Assembly (NCBI RefSeq): GCF_035627495.1
Contig: NZ_DASPLO010000151.1
Coordinates: 3,016-67,015, forward strand
Length of the DNA stretch: 64,000 bases
Source: Methylocaldum sp035627495
GTDB taxonomy: Bacteria > Pseudomonadota > Gammaproteobacteria > Methylococcales > Methylococcaceae
Direction: 5' to 3'
Made by a program: the position numbers and the translations under genes. The notes under the pieces were generated by a model. That model was given only the letters and a program-made list of their open reading frames with translations, was not told the origin of the DNA and made no database searches. Below, piece by piece: positions 35,930 to 44,945 of this stretch; the stretch's first letter is position 1, and every line of letters begins with the position of its first letter.

Positions 35930-38263
35930 ATGGCGACTTACAAAATACATCCCGGTATCGGCATCGCGCGCCTCGGCAACAGCGAGTCCGAGTTCTATAT
36001 CGCTCCCGAAATGCCGGCGGCTCTGCCCCAGGAATGCGACGCGTCAGGCAATCCCATTCTCGCCCCGGACGGGTCCGGCCCGGTGCTGGTCGAGACCTTC
36101 AAGGATAAGGACGGCCGCATCAAACGGCAGGCTGCCCGCTTCCAGGTCTATGTCTACGACGACGACAGCCCGGAAGGCCGGCCGTTGAAACTCGGCGATG
36201 ATGTCGAAGGCGGCGGCAATCGCGGCAAGCTGATCGACATCCAGTGGCGGGTCTACCTCGCCAACAAGAAAGCCTCCTGGTACGAATTCAAGCAACGCTC
36301 CGGAGAACACGGCTATGGCAACGGCCATCCGCGCCGGAACGCCGCCGTTGCGAACCGCGACCGCCTGATCATCGATCCGGGCCCCCGCAGCGTCGACACG
36401 ACAACCCGGCGCAAAGCCCGGTTCGACCGTTCCGGAGACGGCGTGTACGCCGCCACCTTTCCTCCGGTCGGCCTGCAACCGCATGACATTCATACCCTGG
36501 GCGAAATACTGACCGACGACGCCGGGCGGCTCCTGGTGCTGGGCGGGCACGGCAATTCCGGCAGCGAGAAATCCGGTCCGGGCGAACCGCACATCGCCAA
36601 TTACGCCAATAACGACGGTTGGTACGACGACGTTTCCGATGGTCCGGTCATGGCCCGGCTCGCGATGTATTCCGAACAAGTCGGACAGACGCGCTACATC
36701 GATGTCGAGTATCCCGCCTGGGTCGTCGTCGGCTATCCCCGCTTCGTACCGCAAATCCTCGACATGATTACCATGGACGAGGTGATGTACGACTTGTCCC
36801 TGCGCGAGTTTGCCGCCGACACCGGCATTTACGGGCGGCTCGACAGCTTCGATTGTCCTGAAACGGTGCCGATCCATGACCGGGCGGCGCTCAGCCAATG
36901 GAAAGCGAGCCGGCTGACCTGGAACAAAAAACACAAGCCCTGGTTCTATCGCGACATCTGGCCGATTCTGTTCCGACCGAACGAGTTCCTGTATCTCAGC
37001 GACATCCTGGCCCAGTCGAATTTCCCCCACGACCAGGAACAGCGCGGAACGTTCAACCCCTATCTGCTCTCGAAAACGCCGAGACGATTCAAGGAGAAAT
37101 CCGATTGCGAGGCGGTCGCCAAGAGTTCGCATGCCGCGCGATATGCCAATCAGGGCGAGGCGCGCGTCGAGACGCAACGCCCGCCGCGAAAGGATGAGGA
37201 CGGTCTTTGGATCGACGATCCCTATGGCCCCATGCGGCTTTTTCTATTCGACCTGCTGCGGCGCAGCGGCGAGGAAAACGAGTTCAAGCTCGAAGATAAG
37301 ATCGGCAGCCGGGTACACAACCTGCCGCTGATGCCTCTCCTGTGCGGTGACAATCCGCTCACCAACGAAGCGCCGTCGAAATTCCTGAGGCTCACCGATT
37401 ATCAGCTTTTCATCCTCAGGCAATGGGCGGACGGGTATTTCATCAACGAAATGGAAGAGGGCTGGATCGATCCCAGCACTTACCCGGTCTTCATGCCCTA
37501 TCCGACCACACCCCCCAAAACGGGATACGAACTGGACCGAGGCGTGCTCGGCAATGTGCTCGGGGGAGCCTTTTGCCCAGGGGGCGAGCTCGGCTGGATC
37601 ATGCGCAACCCCTCCATTTATTGGGAGCCTTACCGCATCAAGGCCGACCGCGGCTGGTCCGATTTCCTCCAGTCCGCCGCTCAGGCCAACGCTGTCCACC
37701 GCAGCGAAACCGATGGTCTGACTTTCGCTATCGAGAACCCGCTGAGCCAGGACAACGATTTCAGCGTCGGCCTCCAGCCCGGCGATTTGACCAAGTACAT
37801 GGCGCTTCCCTGGCAGGCCGATTTCAACGAATGCACCACGAATCCCAACAACATCACTTACGCCGATTGGAATGAAATCAATCCCGAAAGCGAAAACGAC
37901 CTGCGCCTGAAACTCGAAGAGAAAACCTGGGACACCCTGTGGTGGCCCGCCCACCGTCCCTTGCAATCGAATCAACTGGTCGGGTTCGACAACCAAGGAA
38001 ATCCGGAGACGGAGTGGACTACCTGGAGCCAAGGCATTCAGCAAACCAATGCCGGCGACCTCAAAATGGTGAGCGAATGGTGGAAGCTTGGTTTCATCAT
38101 TCGAAATCCTTACCTGCCGGCGGATAGCGCAAGAACCCCGAGCACGGGGCCGGACAACCGCTATTACAGCGTGGAGCGCGCGGGAACGGAGCACATCGTC
38201 GCCCCGAATCCACAAGTTGCCACGACCGCGAACCCTAAATCATCACAAAACAAAGGAGAATAA
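35930..38263 (+). CDS. LodA/GoxA-family cysteine tryptophylquinone (CTQ) oxidase
   Basis: 777 aa. The N-terminus IHPGIGIARLGNSESEFYIA is the LodA family hallmark. Members oxidise amino acids (LodA: L-lysine epsilon-amine; GoxA: glycine), giving aldehyde or keto acid, ammonia and H2O2. The cofactor is a crosslinked Cys-Trp quinone. The expected residues are visible: Cys549 in GGAFCPGGELGW and Trp628 in MALPWQADFNEC. Length is slightly above LodA (726 aa). No signal peptide, as in LodA. GGGAGATAA precedes the start. The substrate cannot be told from sequence. The small gene starts 3 bp after its stop. Confidence 0.92.
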   Translation: MATYKIHPGIGIARLGNSESEFYIAPEMPAALPQECDASGNPILAPDGSGPVLVETFKDKDGRIKRQAARFQVYVYDDDSPEGRPLKLGDDVEGGGNRGKLIDIQWRVYLANKKASWYEFKQRSGEHGYGNGHPRRNAAVANRDRLIIDPGPRSVDTTTRRKARFDRSGDGVYAATFPPVGLQPHDIHTLGEILTDDAGRLLVLGGHGNSGSEKSGPGEPHIANYANNDGWYDDVSDGPVMARLAMYSEQVGQTRYIDVEYPAWVVVGYPRFVPQILDMITMDEVMYDLSLREFAADTGIYGRLDSFDCPETVPIHDRAALSQWKASRLTWNKKHKPWFYRDIWPILFRPNEFLYLSDILAQSNFPHDQEQRGTFNPYLLSKTPRRFKEKSDCEAVAKSSHAARYANQGEARVETQRPPRKDEDGLWIDDPYGPMRLFLFDLLRRSGEENEFKLEDKIGSRVHNLPLMPLLCGDNPLTNEAPSKFLRLTDYQLFILRQWADGYFINEMEEGWIDPSTYPVFMPYPTTPPKTGYELDRGVLGNVLGGAFCPGGELGWIMRNPSIYWEPYRIKADRGWSDFLQSAAQANAVHRSETDGLTFAIENPLSQDNDFSVGLQPGDLTKYMALPWQADFNECTTNPNNITYADWNEINPESENDLRLKLEEKTWDTLWWPAHRPLQSNQLVGFDNQGNPETEWTTWSQGIQQTNAGDLKMVSEWWKLGFIIRNPYLPADSARTPSTGPDNRYYSVERAGTEHIVAPNPQVATTANPKSSQNKGE

Positions 38264-38265
38264 CC

Positions 38266-38682
38266 ATGAGCGACAACCCATTCGTCGGTAAATGGACCTA
38301 TCGCAGCTTATTGAACGATCCGGACGTCAACAAAGACTTCAATGACCTCGAATTCGGCCGCGGCACGATCGAAATTGATGAAGACGCCATGCAGATACTC
38401 GCCGGAGTCATCGGCGGTCCGGGCTGGTCGTTGAAACTGAAAGGTTCTCGCGAATACGGCACGCCCATGCGGGTCCGCTTTCAGGGCGTCGGCATCGTCA
38501 ATGGCGAGCAATGGATTTACGATTACGAGGGCTATTTGGTAAACCACTGGCCTAACGGTGTCCAGCAGCGGCCGGCCATCGTCGGCTCAGTCATCCGCAC
38601 GATTCCGCATTCCGGCGGTTCGCCGGGTACCGTATCTCCGGCCGGAGTGGTGGCCTCATTTTACGCCGTCAAAGCCGAATAG
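38266..38682 (+). CDS. Small lipocalin-like protein between lodA- and lodB-type genes
   Basis: 138 aa, no cysteine, no signal peptide, predicted mostly beta. It opens with NPFVGKWTYRS, similar to the GxW start of lipocalin-like barrels, and ends VVASFYAVKAE. A good AAAGGAG site overlaps the end of the LodA-type gene, so translation is coupled. I do not recognise a named family. Its position between the oxidase and its presumed maturation flavoprotein suggests a role in CTQ formation, folding or substrate delivery. That is inference from context only. Confidence 0.7.
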   Translation: MSDNPFVGKWTYRSLLNDPDVNKDFNDLEFGRGTIEIDEDAMQILAGVIGGPGWSLKLKGSREYGTPMRVRFQGVGIVNGEQWIYDYEGYLVNHWPNGVQQRPAIVGSVIRTIPHSGGSPGTVSPAGVVASFYAVKAE

Positions 38683-39848
38683 GCTCCGCGTTCGATGTCT
38701 TCATCGCCGGCGCGGGTCCCGCGGGGGCCGCGACGGCGATTTCGCTCAGCGACGTCGCGCCAGGGCTGCGCGTCTGTCTTGCCGATGCGGGACGAGCCGA
38801 CTCGTTCCGCATCGGTGAATCCGTGCCGCCGCTGATCAAGCGTTTTCTCGATCATCTTGGATTGGGGGCGGGCTTCGCGCGGGACTCCCATTGCCCATCC
38901 TTTCGCACCGCGAGTGCCTGGGGCGGGCCCGAACTCATCAGCAACGAGTTTTTCCTGGATGTCCACAACATCGGCTGGCGGCTCGATCGAGCCCGATTCG
39001 ACCGCATGCTGGCAGCGGAAGCCGAAAATCGCGGCGCCATACCTCTGGCTGCCAAGGTCGGCTCGATCAGATTTGACGGCGACAGATGGACTATCGATTG
39101 CGGCGAAGCCGGAACCCGCACGGCGCGCTGTGTTGTCGATGCTACCGGCCGTGCCGCACTGCTGTCGCGGTTGGGAGGCCTGAAACCGATCAACTGCGAC
39201 CGATTGGTCGCCGCCACGGTCTTTTTTGAAGAATCGGAGAGCCCGGGTTTGCCGGGCGCCGATGCGGCGCTGATCGAGTCATTTCGCGACGGTTGGTGGT
39301 ATACCGCAGCCACTCCCGGAGGGCGCAGGGTCGCGGTCTTGATGACCGATGCCGACCTTGCCCGCCGTCTGGGCGCGCCCCGGTTGGATGCCTGGATGGA
39401 ATGCCTCGGCAAAACAAGACATGTTCGAACCATCATCGGCGCAGGCCGGCCTCTCGCCCCGCCTAGGCTTTGGCCGGCGGGTTCCCGTTATCTGGAAGGC
39501 AACGTCCATCCCGGGCTGATTGCCGTAGGCGATGCGGTCTCCAGCTTCGACCCGCTCTCATCGCAAGGCATCATCAAGGCGCTCCGATCCTCCATTTTTG
39601 CTTCTTATGCGATCGCCGACTGGCTGCTGCGCTCGGACGATCGTGGCTTCGCTCGATACAGAGCCCTCATGAAGCGGGAGTTTGCCTCCTATCGGGAAAC
39701 TTTGCGCGACTACTACCGCCAGGAACAGCGCTGGCCCGATTCCCCTTTTTGGCATCGGCGCCATAACGGGTCTGATTTTCGGAATCAATCTGCGGCACTC
39801 AAAGACTTGCGAGAAACTGTGCGATCACACGTCAGGCCGCCGAGTTGA
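38658..39848 (+). CDS. LodB-type FAD-dependent oxidoreductase
   Basis: About 396 aa if begun at ATT 38658. The Rossmann motif FDVFIAGAGPAGAATA starts at 38691, with RIGESVPP, CVVDATGRAALLSRLGG and GDAVSSFDPLSSQGI further on, as in LodB/tryptophan-halogenase-like flavoproteins. LodB is required for making CTQ in LodA. No ATG, GTG or TTG exists in frame upstream of the FAD motif before 38658; the first GTG (38823) would delete the motif. Candidates are ATT 38658 (GGAG 10 bp upstream) and ATA 38679, overlapping the preceding TAG. Otherwise a frameshift or sequence error broke the start. The end overlaps the convergent gene by 17 nt. Confidence 0.8.
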   Translation: MLRRQSRIGSAFDVFIAGAGPAGAATAISLSDVAPGLRVCLADAGRADSFRIGESVPPLIKRFLDHLGLGAGFARDSHCPSFRTASAWGGPELISNEFFLDVHNIGWRLDRARFDRMLAAEAENRGAIPLAAKVGSIRFDGDRWTIDCGEAGTRTARCVVDATGRAALLSRLGGLKPINCDRLVAATVFFEESESPGLPGADAALIESFRDGWWYTAATPGGRRVAVLMTDADLARRLGAPRLDAWMECLGKTRHVRTIIGAGRPLAPPRLWPAGSRYLEGNVHPGLIAVGDAVSSFDPLSSQGIIKALRSSIFASYAIADWLLRSDDRGFARYRALMKREFASYRETLRDYYRQEQRWPDSPFWHRRHNGSDFRNQSAALKDLRETVRSHVRPPS

Positions 39849-40485
39849 TTAGCCGAATCTTTTCGCCCTGCGTAAGCCGATAAAACCGGCGAAGCTCTTC
39901 CATCATCTCACCTGCCCGCTCCTTCTTCAGATAACGGGTTTCCAACCGAAGGCAATACTTGCCGGCGTAATGGTTGGCATCTTCGTAGCGTTGCCGCTGG
40001 ACTTGATCCAATGCCGCATCATAGGCCGGCGCATCGAACAAGCAGTATCGAAGTTTTGAGGGAATGAGGCTCTTGCCCTGGCGGTTCCATAGCGAAGCGG
40101 CGGTCACGAATTTATCCACCTCAGCCTGCATCTCCAACTCCATCAGCGTAATGCCGCGGTCGACACCGGCATTCCAAATGAGATAAAGAAAATGGCTAAC
40201 CCCTTCCACAGCCAAAAGGAAATCGATGAAATTCTCGGAATGAAGGCTCTCCAGCGGATTATCATCGGACAGGTGGGCCAACACGGAGGCATCCAGGAAA
40301 AGCGCGAGATCGAGATGATCGTCCTCTTGCGAGACCAGCAGCTTTTCCTGGCTCTCGCGGGGATTGACGCTAGTGTCCAACTGCCGCGCGAGTTCCGGAT
40401 CGGTAATCAGAAAATCCTCCACATCGAGATCCACCTCGATGCGATAGATACGTTCCAGCAGCTTCTGTAAGGCGTTCAGGCGCAT
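39832..40485 (-). CDS. Conserved protein of unknown function
   Basis: 217 aa, soluble, acidic N-half (VDLDVEDFLITDPELARQL) and mainly helical. No motif of a known enzyme. It includes VEGVSHFLYLIWNAGVDRGI, then TLMELEMQAEVDKFVTAA, and ends in a basic helical stretch (RYLKKERAGEMMEELRRFY). It lies 13 bp after the gene at 40499-41134, so the two form an operon. Its last 17 nt overlap the end of the LodB-type gene on the other strand. Confidence 0.65.
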   Translation of the reverse strand: MRLNALQKLLERIYRIEVDLDVEDFLITDPELARQLDTSVNPRESQEKLLVSQEDDHLDLALFLDASVLAHLSDDNPLESLHSENFIDFLLAVEGVSHFLYLIWNAGVDRGITLMELEMQAEVDKFVTAASLWNRQGKSLIPSKLRYCLFDAPAYDAALDQVQRQRYEDANHYAGKYCLRLETRYLKKERAGEMMEELRRFYRLTQGEKIRLINSAA

Positions 40486-40498
40486 AACAGCGCCTCCT

Positions 40499-41134
40499 TC
40501 AGTTGTGCCGGTGGCTGATGGAGCCTTGCGCCGGCTCTATGCCCAGTTTCCTGAGTTTGTCAGCCGCACGCTTGCTGCCGGTTCTAAGCCAGATTTCATA
40601 AAGCCGCATGATATCGGTGCACGAATTCATCGGCGTCCTCTCTCCGACTTCCGAAAGGACATCTACGAACGACTGAAACTTTTCGGCAAGCTCGCCGAAA
40701 ATCGCACAGAACGCTCTGCCTCGTAACGTGCCGCGATTCAGGTCGCACAGATAACCGTAAGCCGTGCCTCCCATGGCAATGTAATAGTCGATGTCGACGA
40801 GCTTACGATTAAGGCTGGAGGAAAACAGGCCGGAAATTAACAATGCCACATCTCCCAGCCTGCGCAGAATTTGATGCCGCTCCTCCACGCTCGCCGCTTC
40901 CACGGCTTCAGCGTAGATCAGGGCAAGCGGCTGCAGCGTCACGCCCTCGGCGCTGTAGGAGAACAGCTTGTCCGCCTGGGTAAAATAGGCAAGCAAATTG
41001 ACAATGTAGTAGACGGTATCTTCTCCGGCATCTACTTTTTGGTTTGACAAAGCCGTTGTCACCGAGTCCCTGAAGTATTCCTTCACGTTTACGTCAGTAA
41101 TCAAGCTTGCGTCGAGATTCTCAGGCGCCATCAT
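40499..41134 (-). CDS. Conserved protein of unknown function
   Basis: 211 aa. The ATG at 41134 is preceded by GGGAGG six bases upstream; the open frame begins at a TTG five codons earlier, inside this Shine-Dalgarno. Soluble and helical: VKEYFRDSVTTALSNQKVDA, then YYIVNLLAYFTQADKLF, then GDVALLISGLFSSSLNRKLV, YYIAMGGTAYGYL. No catalytic motif recognised. It is expressed with the gene at 39832-40485. Confidence 0.65.
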   Translation of the reverse strand: MMAPENLDASLITDVNVKEYFRDSVTTALSNQKVDAGEDTVYYIVNLLAYFTQADKLFSYSAEGVTLQPLALIYAEAVEAASVEERHQILRRLGDVALLISGLFSSSLNRKLVDIDYYIAMGGTAYGYLCDLNRGTLRGRAFCAIFGELAEKFQSFVDVLSEVGERTPMNSCTDIMRLYEIWLRTGSKRAADKLRKLGIEPAQGSISHRHN

Positions 41135-41479
41135 GTCTAGACCTCCCAAGATTTAAGATCTGCAAAAAGAGCAATGAATCCGCCTTTGTTATAAATCGGT
41201 CGGCAAGATTCTTTTCGAGTATAGCAATTGTCTGAAAGCCGAAGCCTCCGATACGTCGCGGAAAAGCCGGTTTAACAATTGGACGATAGTGATGCGTCCC
41301 GGTTCTTGGCTCTTTCATCGCATCCGGACTTCCGCACCTTCTCGATTCGACTTTCCGCCCGTTACTTATAATGTAGGCAAGAGTCCGGCCAGGTCCTGCG
41401 GACGCAGTAAATCTAACAATTCGATGCGAGTGTAGGAAGCCTGCAACAGAACAGCAGTTCTTTTGAAATAGACGAGTAG
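41135..41479. other. 345-bp intergenic region
   Basis: No coding signal, tRNA or clear terminator seen. It should contain the promoter for the two unknown minus-strand genes. Confidence 0.4.
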
Positions 41480-42043
41480 TTAACGGCGGGCAGGAGGAAG
41501 CGAATTTCTGAGGCAGGCAAGCTTTAACAGTCCGGCGGCACTGATCGAGTCGGTGATTTCGCCGTCCATGACCATGCGTATCGCCTCCTGCAGGGGTAGC
41601 TTTTTGATGGTGATGGCCTCCGTTTCCTCGAAGTCCGGCTCGCCCTCCATTAGATCCTCCGCGAGGAAAACATAGCCTTCCTCGTCGGTGACCGAATTGG
41701 TGGTATGCAGGTGCATGAAGAGATTCCAACTCCCGGCGGTTAATCCGGTTTCCTCTTTGAGCTCGCGTTTCGCCGTCTCCAGAATATCTTCCCCTTCGGG
41801 TGAGCCGCCCATGGGGATTTCCCAAAAATACGCATCGGGCACGTAGCGATATTGGCCAACCAACCAGGTATTGTTGTCGGCGTCTATCGGTATGATGCCG
41901 ATAGCCTGGCTTTTGAAATGGATTCTTCCGTAAATGCTCAGCCCACCGGACGGATTGATCACCTCATCTTCGTCTAGGCGAATCCACGAGTTTTCGTAGA
42001 CCTCCCGGCGCCGAATCAATTTCCAAGGATTGTCTTCCGACAT
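41480..42043 (-). CDS. Nudix hydrolase (ADP-ribose pyrophosphatase-like)
   Basis: 187 aa. The Nudix box reads GGSPEGEDILETAKRELKEE followed by TG, preceded by VGQYRYVPDAYFWEIPMGG as in ADP-ribose/ADP-sugar pyrophosphatases. An early EVYENSWIRLDEDEVINP segment is also typical. ADP-ribose is the likely but unproven substrate. It starts 3 bp after the hemE stop, so it is translationally linked to heme synthesis. Confidence 0.87.
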   Translation of the reverse strand: MSEDNPWKLIRRREVYENSWIRLDEDEVINPSGGLSIYGRIHFKSQAIGIIPIDADNNTWLVGQYRYVPDAYFWEIPMGGSPEGEDILETAKRELKEETGLTAGSWNLFMHLHTTNSVTDEEGYVFLAEDLMEGEPDFEETEAITIKKLPLQEAIRMVMDGEITDSISAAGLLKLACLRNSLPPARR

Positions 42044-42046
42044 AGA

Positions 42047-43114
42047 TTAACGTCCATGAAATGCGGGGCTGAATTCGTGCACGGCTTCGATCATCGCCTT
42101 GGCGTGCTCAGGATCGACATCGGGAAGTATCCCATGTCCCAAATTGAATACATGCCCTTCCCCATGGCCGTATTGCTCCAAGATCCGCTTCACTTCGGTG
42201 CGTATGGTTTCGATCGGTGCATACAAGGCCATAGGATCCAAGTTGCCCTGCAGGGCGACCTTGTGCCCCACCCGACGGCGCGCCACCCCGATGGGCGTGG
42301 TCCAGTCCAAACCCAAGGCGTCGTAACCCGCTTCCGTCATGGCCTCCAACCATTGTCCACCACCCTTGGTGAAGAAGATCGTCGGTATGGTTTTATCGCC
42401 ACGGCGCCTATCCAGTTTATCGAGTACGCGCTTCGCATACGCCAGGGAGAATTCCTCGTAGTGCGCCGTCGGCAAGATCCCGCCCCAGGTGTCGAACACC
42501 ATGACGACATCGACGCCCGCAGCGATTTGAGCATTGAGATAAAGCGCCACGGCATCGGCCAATTTCTCCAAGAGCTCGTGGAGAACTACGGGCTGCTCGT
42601 ACATCAATCCCTTGACCTTACGAAATTCTTGCCCGCCGGCGCCTTCGACCATGTAGGTGGCCAAAGTCCAGGGACTGCCCGAGAATCCAATAAGCGGAAC
42701 GCTGCCGTCCAAATTTTGTTGAATCAATCGGACCGCATCTATGACATAGCGCAAATCCGATTCCGGATCGGGCACCGACAACCGGTGGACATCGGCGGCG
42801 CTGCGGACCGGATTTCTGAAACGGGGCCCCTCGCCTTCTACGAACTCCAAACCCAAGCCCATCGCGTCCGGCACCGTGAGAATATCGGAGAAAAGAATGG
42901 CGGCGTCCAGCCGGAAGCGCGCAAGAGGCTGCAGCGTGACCTCGCAAGCCAGTTCAGGCGTACTGCACAGCTTCATAAAGCTGCCCGCCTGTTCCCGGAC
43001 GCGGCGGTATTCAGGTAAATAGCGGCCCGCCTGGCGCATCATCCAAACCGGCGTTCTTTCGACAGGCTGTCTTAATAGTGCACGGATAAAACAATCATTC
43101 TTAGGTGCATTCAT
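42047..43114 (-). CDS. hemE: Uroporphyrinogen decarboxylase
   Basis: 355 aa from the ATG at 43114 (MNAPKNDCFIRALLRQ); the frame extends to a TTG four codons earlier. It removes four carboxyl groups from uroporphyrinogen III to give coproporphyrinogen III. The signature RQAGRYLPEYR is at 27-37. The active-site IGFSGSPWTLATYMVEG and FDTWGGILP are intact. It lies downstream of aroK-aroB-damX, a conserved gammaproteobacterial order. Confidence 0.96.
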   Translation of the reverse strand: MNAPKNDCFIRALLRQPVERTPVWMMRQAGRYLPEYRRVREQAGSFMKLCSTPELACEVTLQPLARFRLDAAILFSDILTVPDAMGLGLEFVEGEGPRFRNPVRSAADVHRLSVPDPESDLRYVIDAVRLIQQNLDGSVPLIGFSGSPWTLATYMVEGAGGQEFRKVKGLMYEQPVVLHELLEKLADAVALYLNAQIAAGVDVVMVFDTWGGILPTAHYEEFSLAYAKRVLDKLDRRRGDKTIPTIFFTKGGGQWLEAMTEAGYDALGLDWTTPIGVARRRVGHKVALQGNLDPMALYAPIETIRTEVKRILEQYGHGEGHVFNLGHGILPDVDPEHAKAMIEAVHEFSPAFHGR

Positions 43115-43247
43115 GGCGTCACGCAAGTCAATGGCAGAGAGATCGGTTTACAACAATGGGCGCAAAAATTTACAGGGAATTCGCTGTAAGGCATTCAGCC
43201 GAATTCATAACATTGCCCCACAGAATAGAGAACTCGTTCGGTTATTT

Positions 43248-44945
43248 TCAACGATCCGACGAATCGGCCGAAGAGGTAAACGCGGCGTGCCGCGGCATCA
43301 TTCGCCGAATCTCTTGGTGAATAGATTTCATCTGTCTAGGCAAGGGCTGGCCGAGCGAAACAGGCAGTGTTGCGGCAGCCTCCTTAGCTGCCGGCAAAGT
43401 CGGATAAATTCCGAAGAAAAGCGGATACAGATCGCCGCTTCCCTTGCGCGAACGAAAACTGGCTAGTTCGCTGCCCAGCGGAAATTGTTTAGCCAGCTTG
43501 ACTACCGAACTCAATCGGGAAACGGCAACAATCTGCAAGGTGTAAGCTTCTGGACTTTGATCCATCAGCCATTCAGCGCTCTTGAGCCCTTCCATAACGA
43601 TCTCAGGCGATTTTGACCGCTGGGAGGTTTCACCTTGCGCCATCGAAGTCCCGGACTCCCGCGCTTTCACCTCGGCTTCTCTTAAAGAGTCAGCCGGCTC
43701 AGGGCGGGCTGACGATACCTGAACCTGAGTCTCCGACGTGTTTTTCGGCTCTTCCACGACCGCGGCGGGTGGCGGCTCAAGTGGAGCCCCCGATTCCATC
43801 GGCTTCGGGTCTTCTGCCGTCTTCTTCGCTTCCGTTTCCAGTACAGGCACTGCGGCAGCCGGTGTTGCGGTTATCGTTGCCGGTTCGGAAGCCTTGGAGA
43901 TCTCCGTCTTTTCGCTCTCGGCTAAAGCCAAGGGCGCGGATGGCGATTGGGAAGCGGCAACGATTTCGACAGCTGTCGATGCCGGCGGCTCCTGAACTTT
44001 AGTCAACGGCTCTGCCGGGGTCGAGGCCTCGACTTCCTGAACCTGTTCCGGAACGGAAGGCGCAATGGCTACATTAGACTTTACAGTCTCAGCCGAACTA
44101 TCGGGAAGCGGTCTTTGCGGTTCCGGTGTCTGTCTCGAGAAAAATAGAAAGAACGCGTAAGCCGTCACTCCAGCCAATAAGCCGGCCGCGGTTACCCAGC
44201 CGAAGTTAGCCAAAGCCGCTGTTTTTGTCGATCCATGCGACGATTTCAGCATCTCGACCACCGCTCCCGGAACTCCCCGGCTCCGGGAATACAGCCGTTT
44301 TACAAAGGATTCCGTAATCTCTTGCCCGCTTGGCAACCCGGATACCCTTGTTGCTAATTGATGCGCATAAAATCTGCACTCATCCTGCGATAAAGCAGGA
44401 ATGTCCAGAATAAACGCATCACCAAGAGCCGATCTATCCGTGTCGGACTTTTGCAGGGCCTCGTTGCTGCGCATCGCCAGCACCAGCCGCAAGGCCGGAT
44501 GAGAGCTTGCGAACTGCCATAGCGCGTTGAGAAGCCCCGGCGCGAGCGCGCCGGCATCATCGAGCAGCAGCACGAGATTTCGATGCTCCTTGCCGTAGTT
44601 TGCCAATAAATCGGTCAAGCCCAATCCCGAAGAGGCCGACCTCGGCTTGTCCTGATTCAAAGTGCGCGACAACTCGTCGAGAATCCGCTCATAACCCATG
44701 CCCGGCGCAGAAACCAAATAGCGGACCGTTGCGAGTGGCGCTAAGCGGGTCTCCAGAAAGCGCAGAAAAGTTGTTTTGCCGATGCCTTCCGGCCCACACA
44801 CGACGATGGGTTGAGCCAAGTTGACCGCCAGGTGCAAAAGCAAATCGAACTTTTGCATGCGTGCTGCAGAAATAAGCGACAAGGGCTGAGCACCGTGAGC
44901 GCTCTCACGATCGCTAAGAGGCGAAGAAAATTCAGCCGCGCCCAT
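43248..44945 (-). CDS. damX: DamX-like AAA-ATPase / SPOR-domain membrane protein
   Basis: 565 aa from the ATG at 44945 (10 codons longer if the first ATG is used). Residues about 30-245 are an AAA/ExeA-like domain with Walker A CGPEGIGKTT and LVLLLDDAGAL. One membrane helix follows (WVTAAGLLAGVTAYAFFLFF), then a Pro/Ala/Glu-rich periplasmic linker of about 190 residues. The C-terminal SPOR domain contains AYTLQIVAVSRLSSVVK and YPLFFGIYPTLPAAKEAA. DamX binds septal peptidoglycan and affects division. The start overlaps the aroB end by 14 nt. Confidence 0.87.
   Translation of the reverse strand: MGAAEFSSPLSDRESAHGAQPLSLISAARMQKFDLLLHLAVNLAQPIVVCGPEGIGKTTFLRFLETRLAPLATVRYLVSAPGMGYERILDELSRTLNQDKPRSASSGLGLTDLLANYGKEHRNLVLLLDDAGALAPGLLNALWQFASSHPALRLVLAMRSNEALQKSDTDRSALGDAFILDIPALSQDECRFYAHQLATRVSGLPSGQEITESFVKRLYSRSRGVPGAVVEMLKSSHGSTKTAALANFGWVTAAGLLAGVTAYAFFLFFSRQTPEPQRPLPDSSAETVKSNVAIAPSVPEQVQEVEASTPAEPLTKVQEPPASTAVEIVAASQSPSAPLALAESEKTEISKASEPATITATPAAAVPVLETEAKKTAEDPKPMESGAPLEPPPAAVVEEPKNTSETQVQVSSARPEPADSLREAEVKARESGTSMAQGETSQRSKSPEIVMEGLKSAEWLMDQSPEAYTLQIVAVSRLSSVVKLAKQFPLGSELASFRSRKGSGDLYPLFFGIYPTLPAAKEAAATLPVSLGQPLPRQMKSIHQEIRRMMPRHAAFTSSADSSDR

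Noticed and set aside
36044..37177. Minus-strand 377-codon frame (and a 323-codon one at 37244-38215)
   Set aside because: Antisense shadows of the LodA-type gene, a result of GC-rich codon use.
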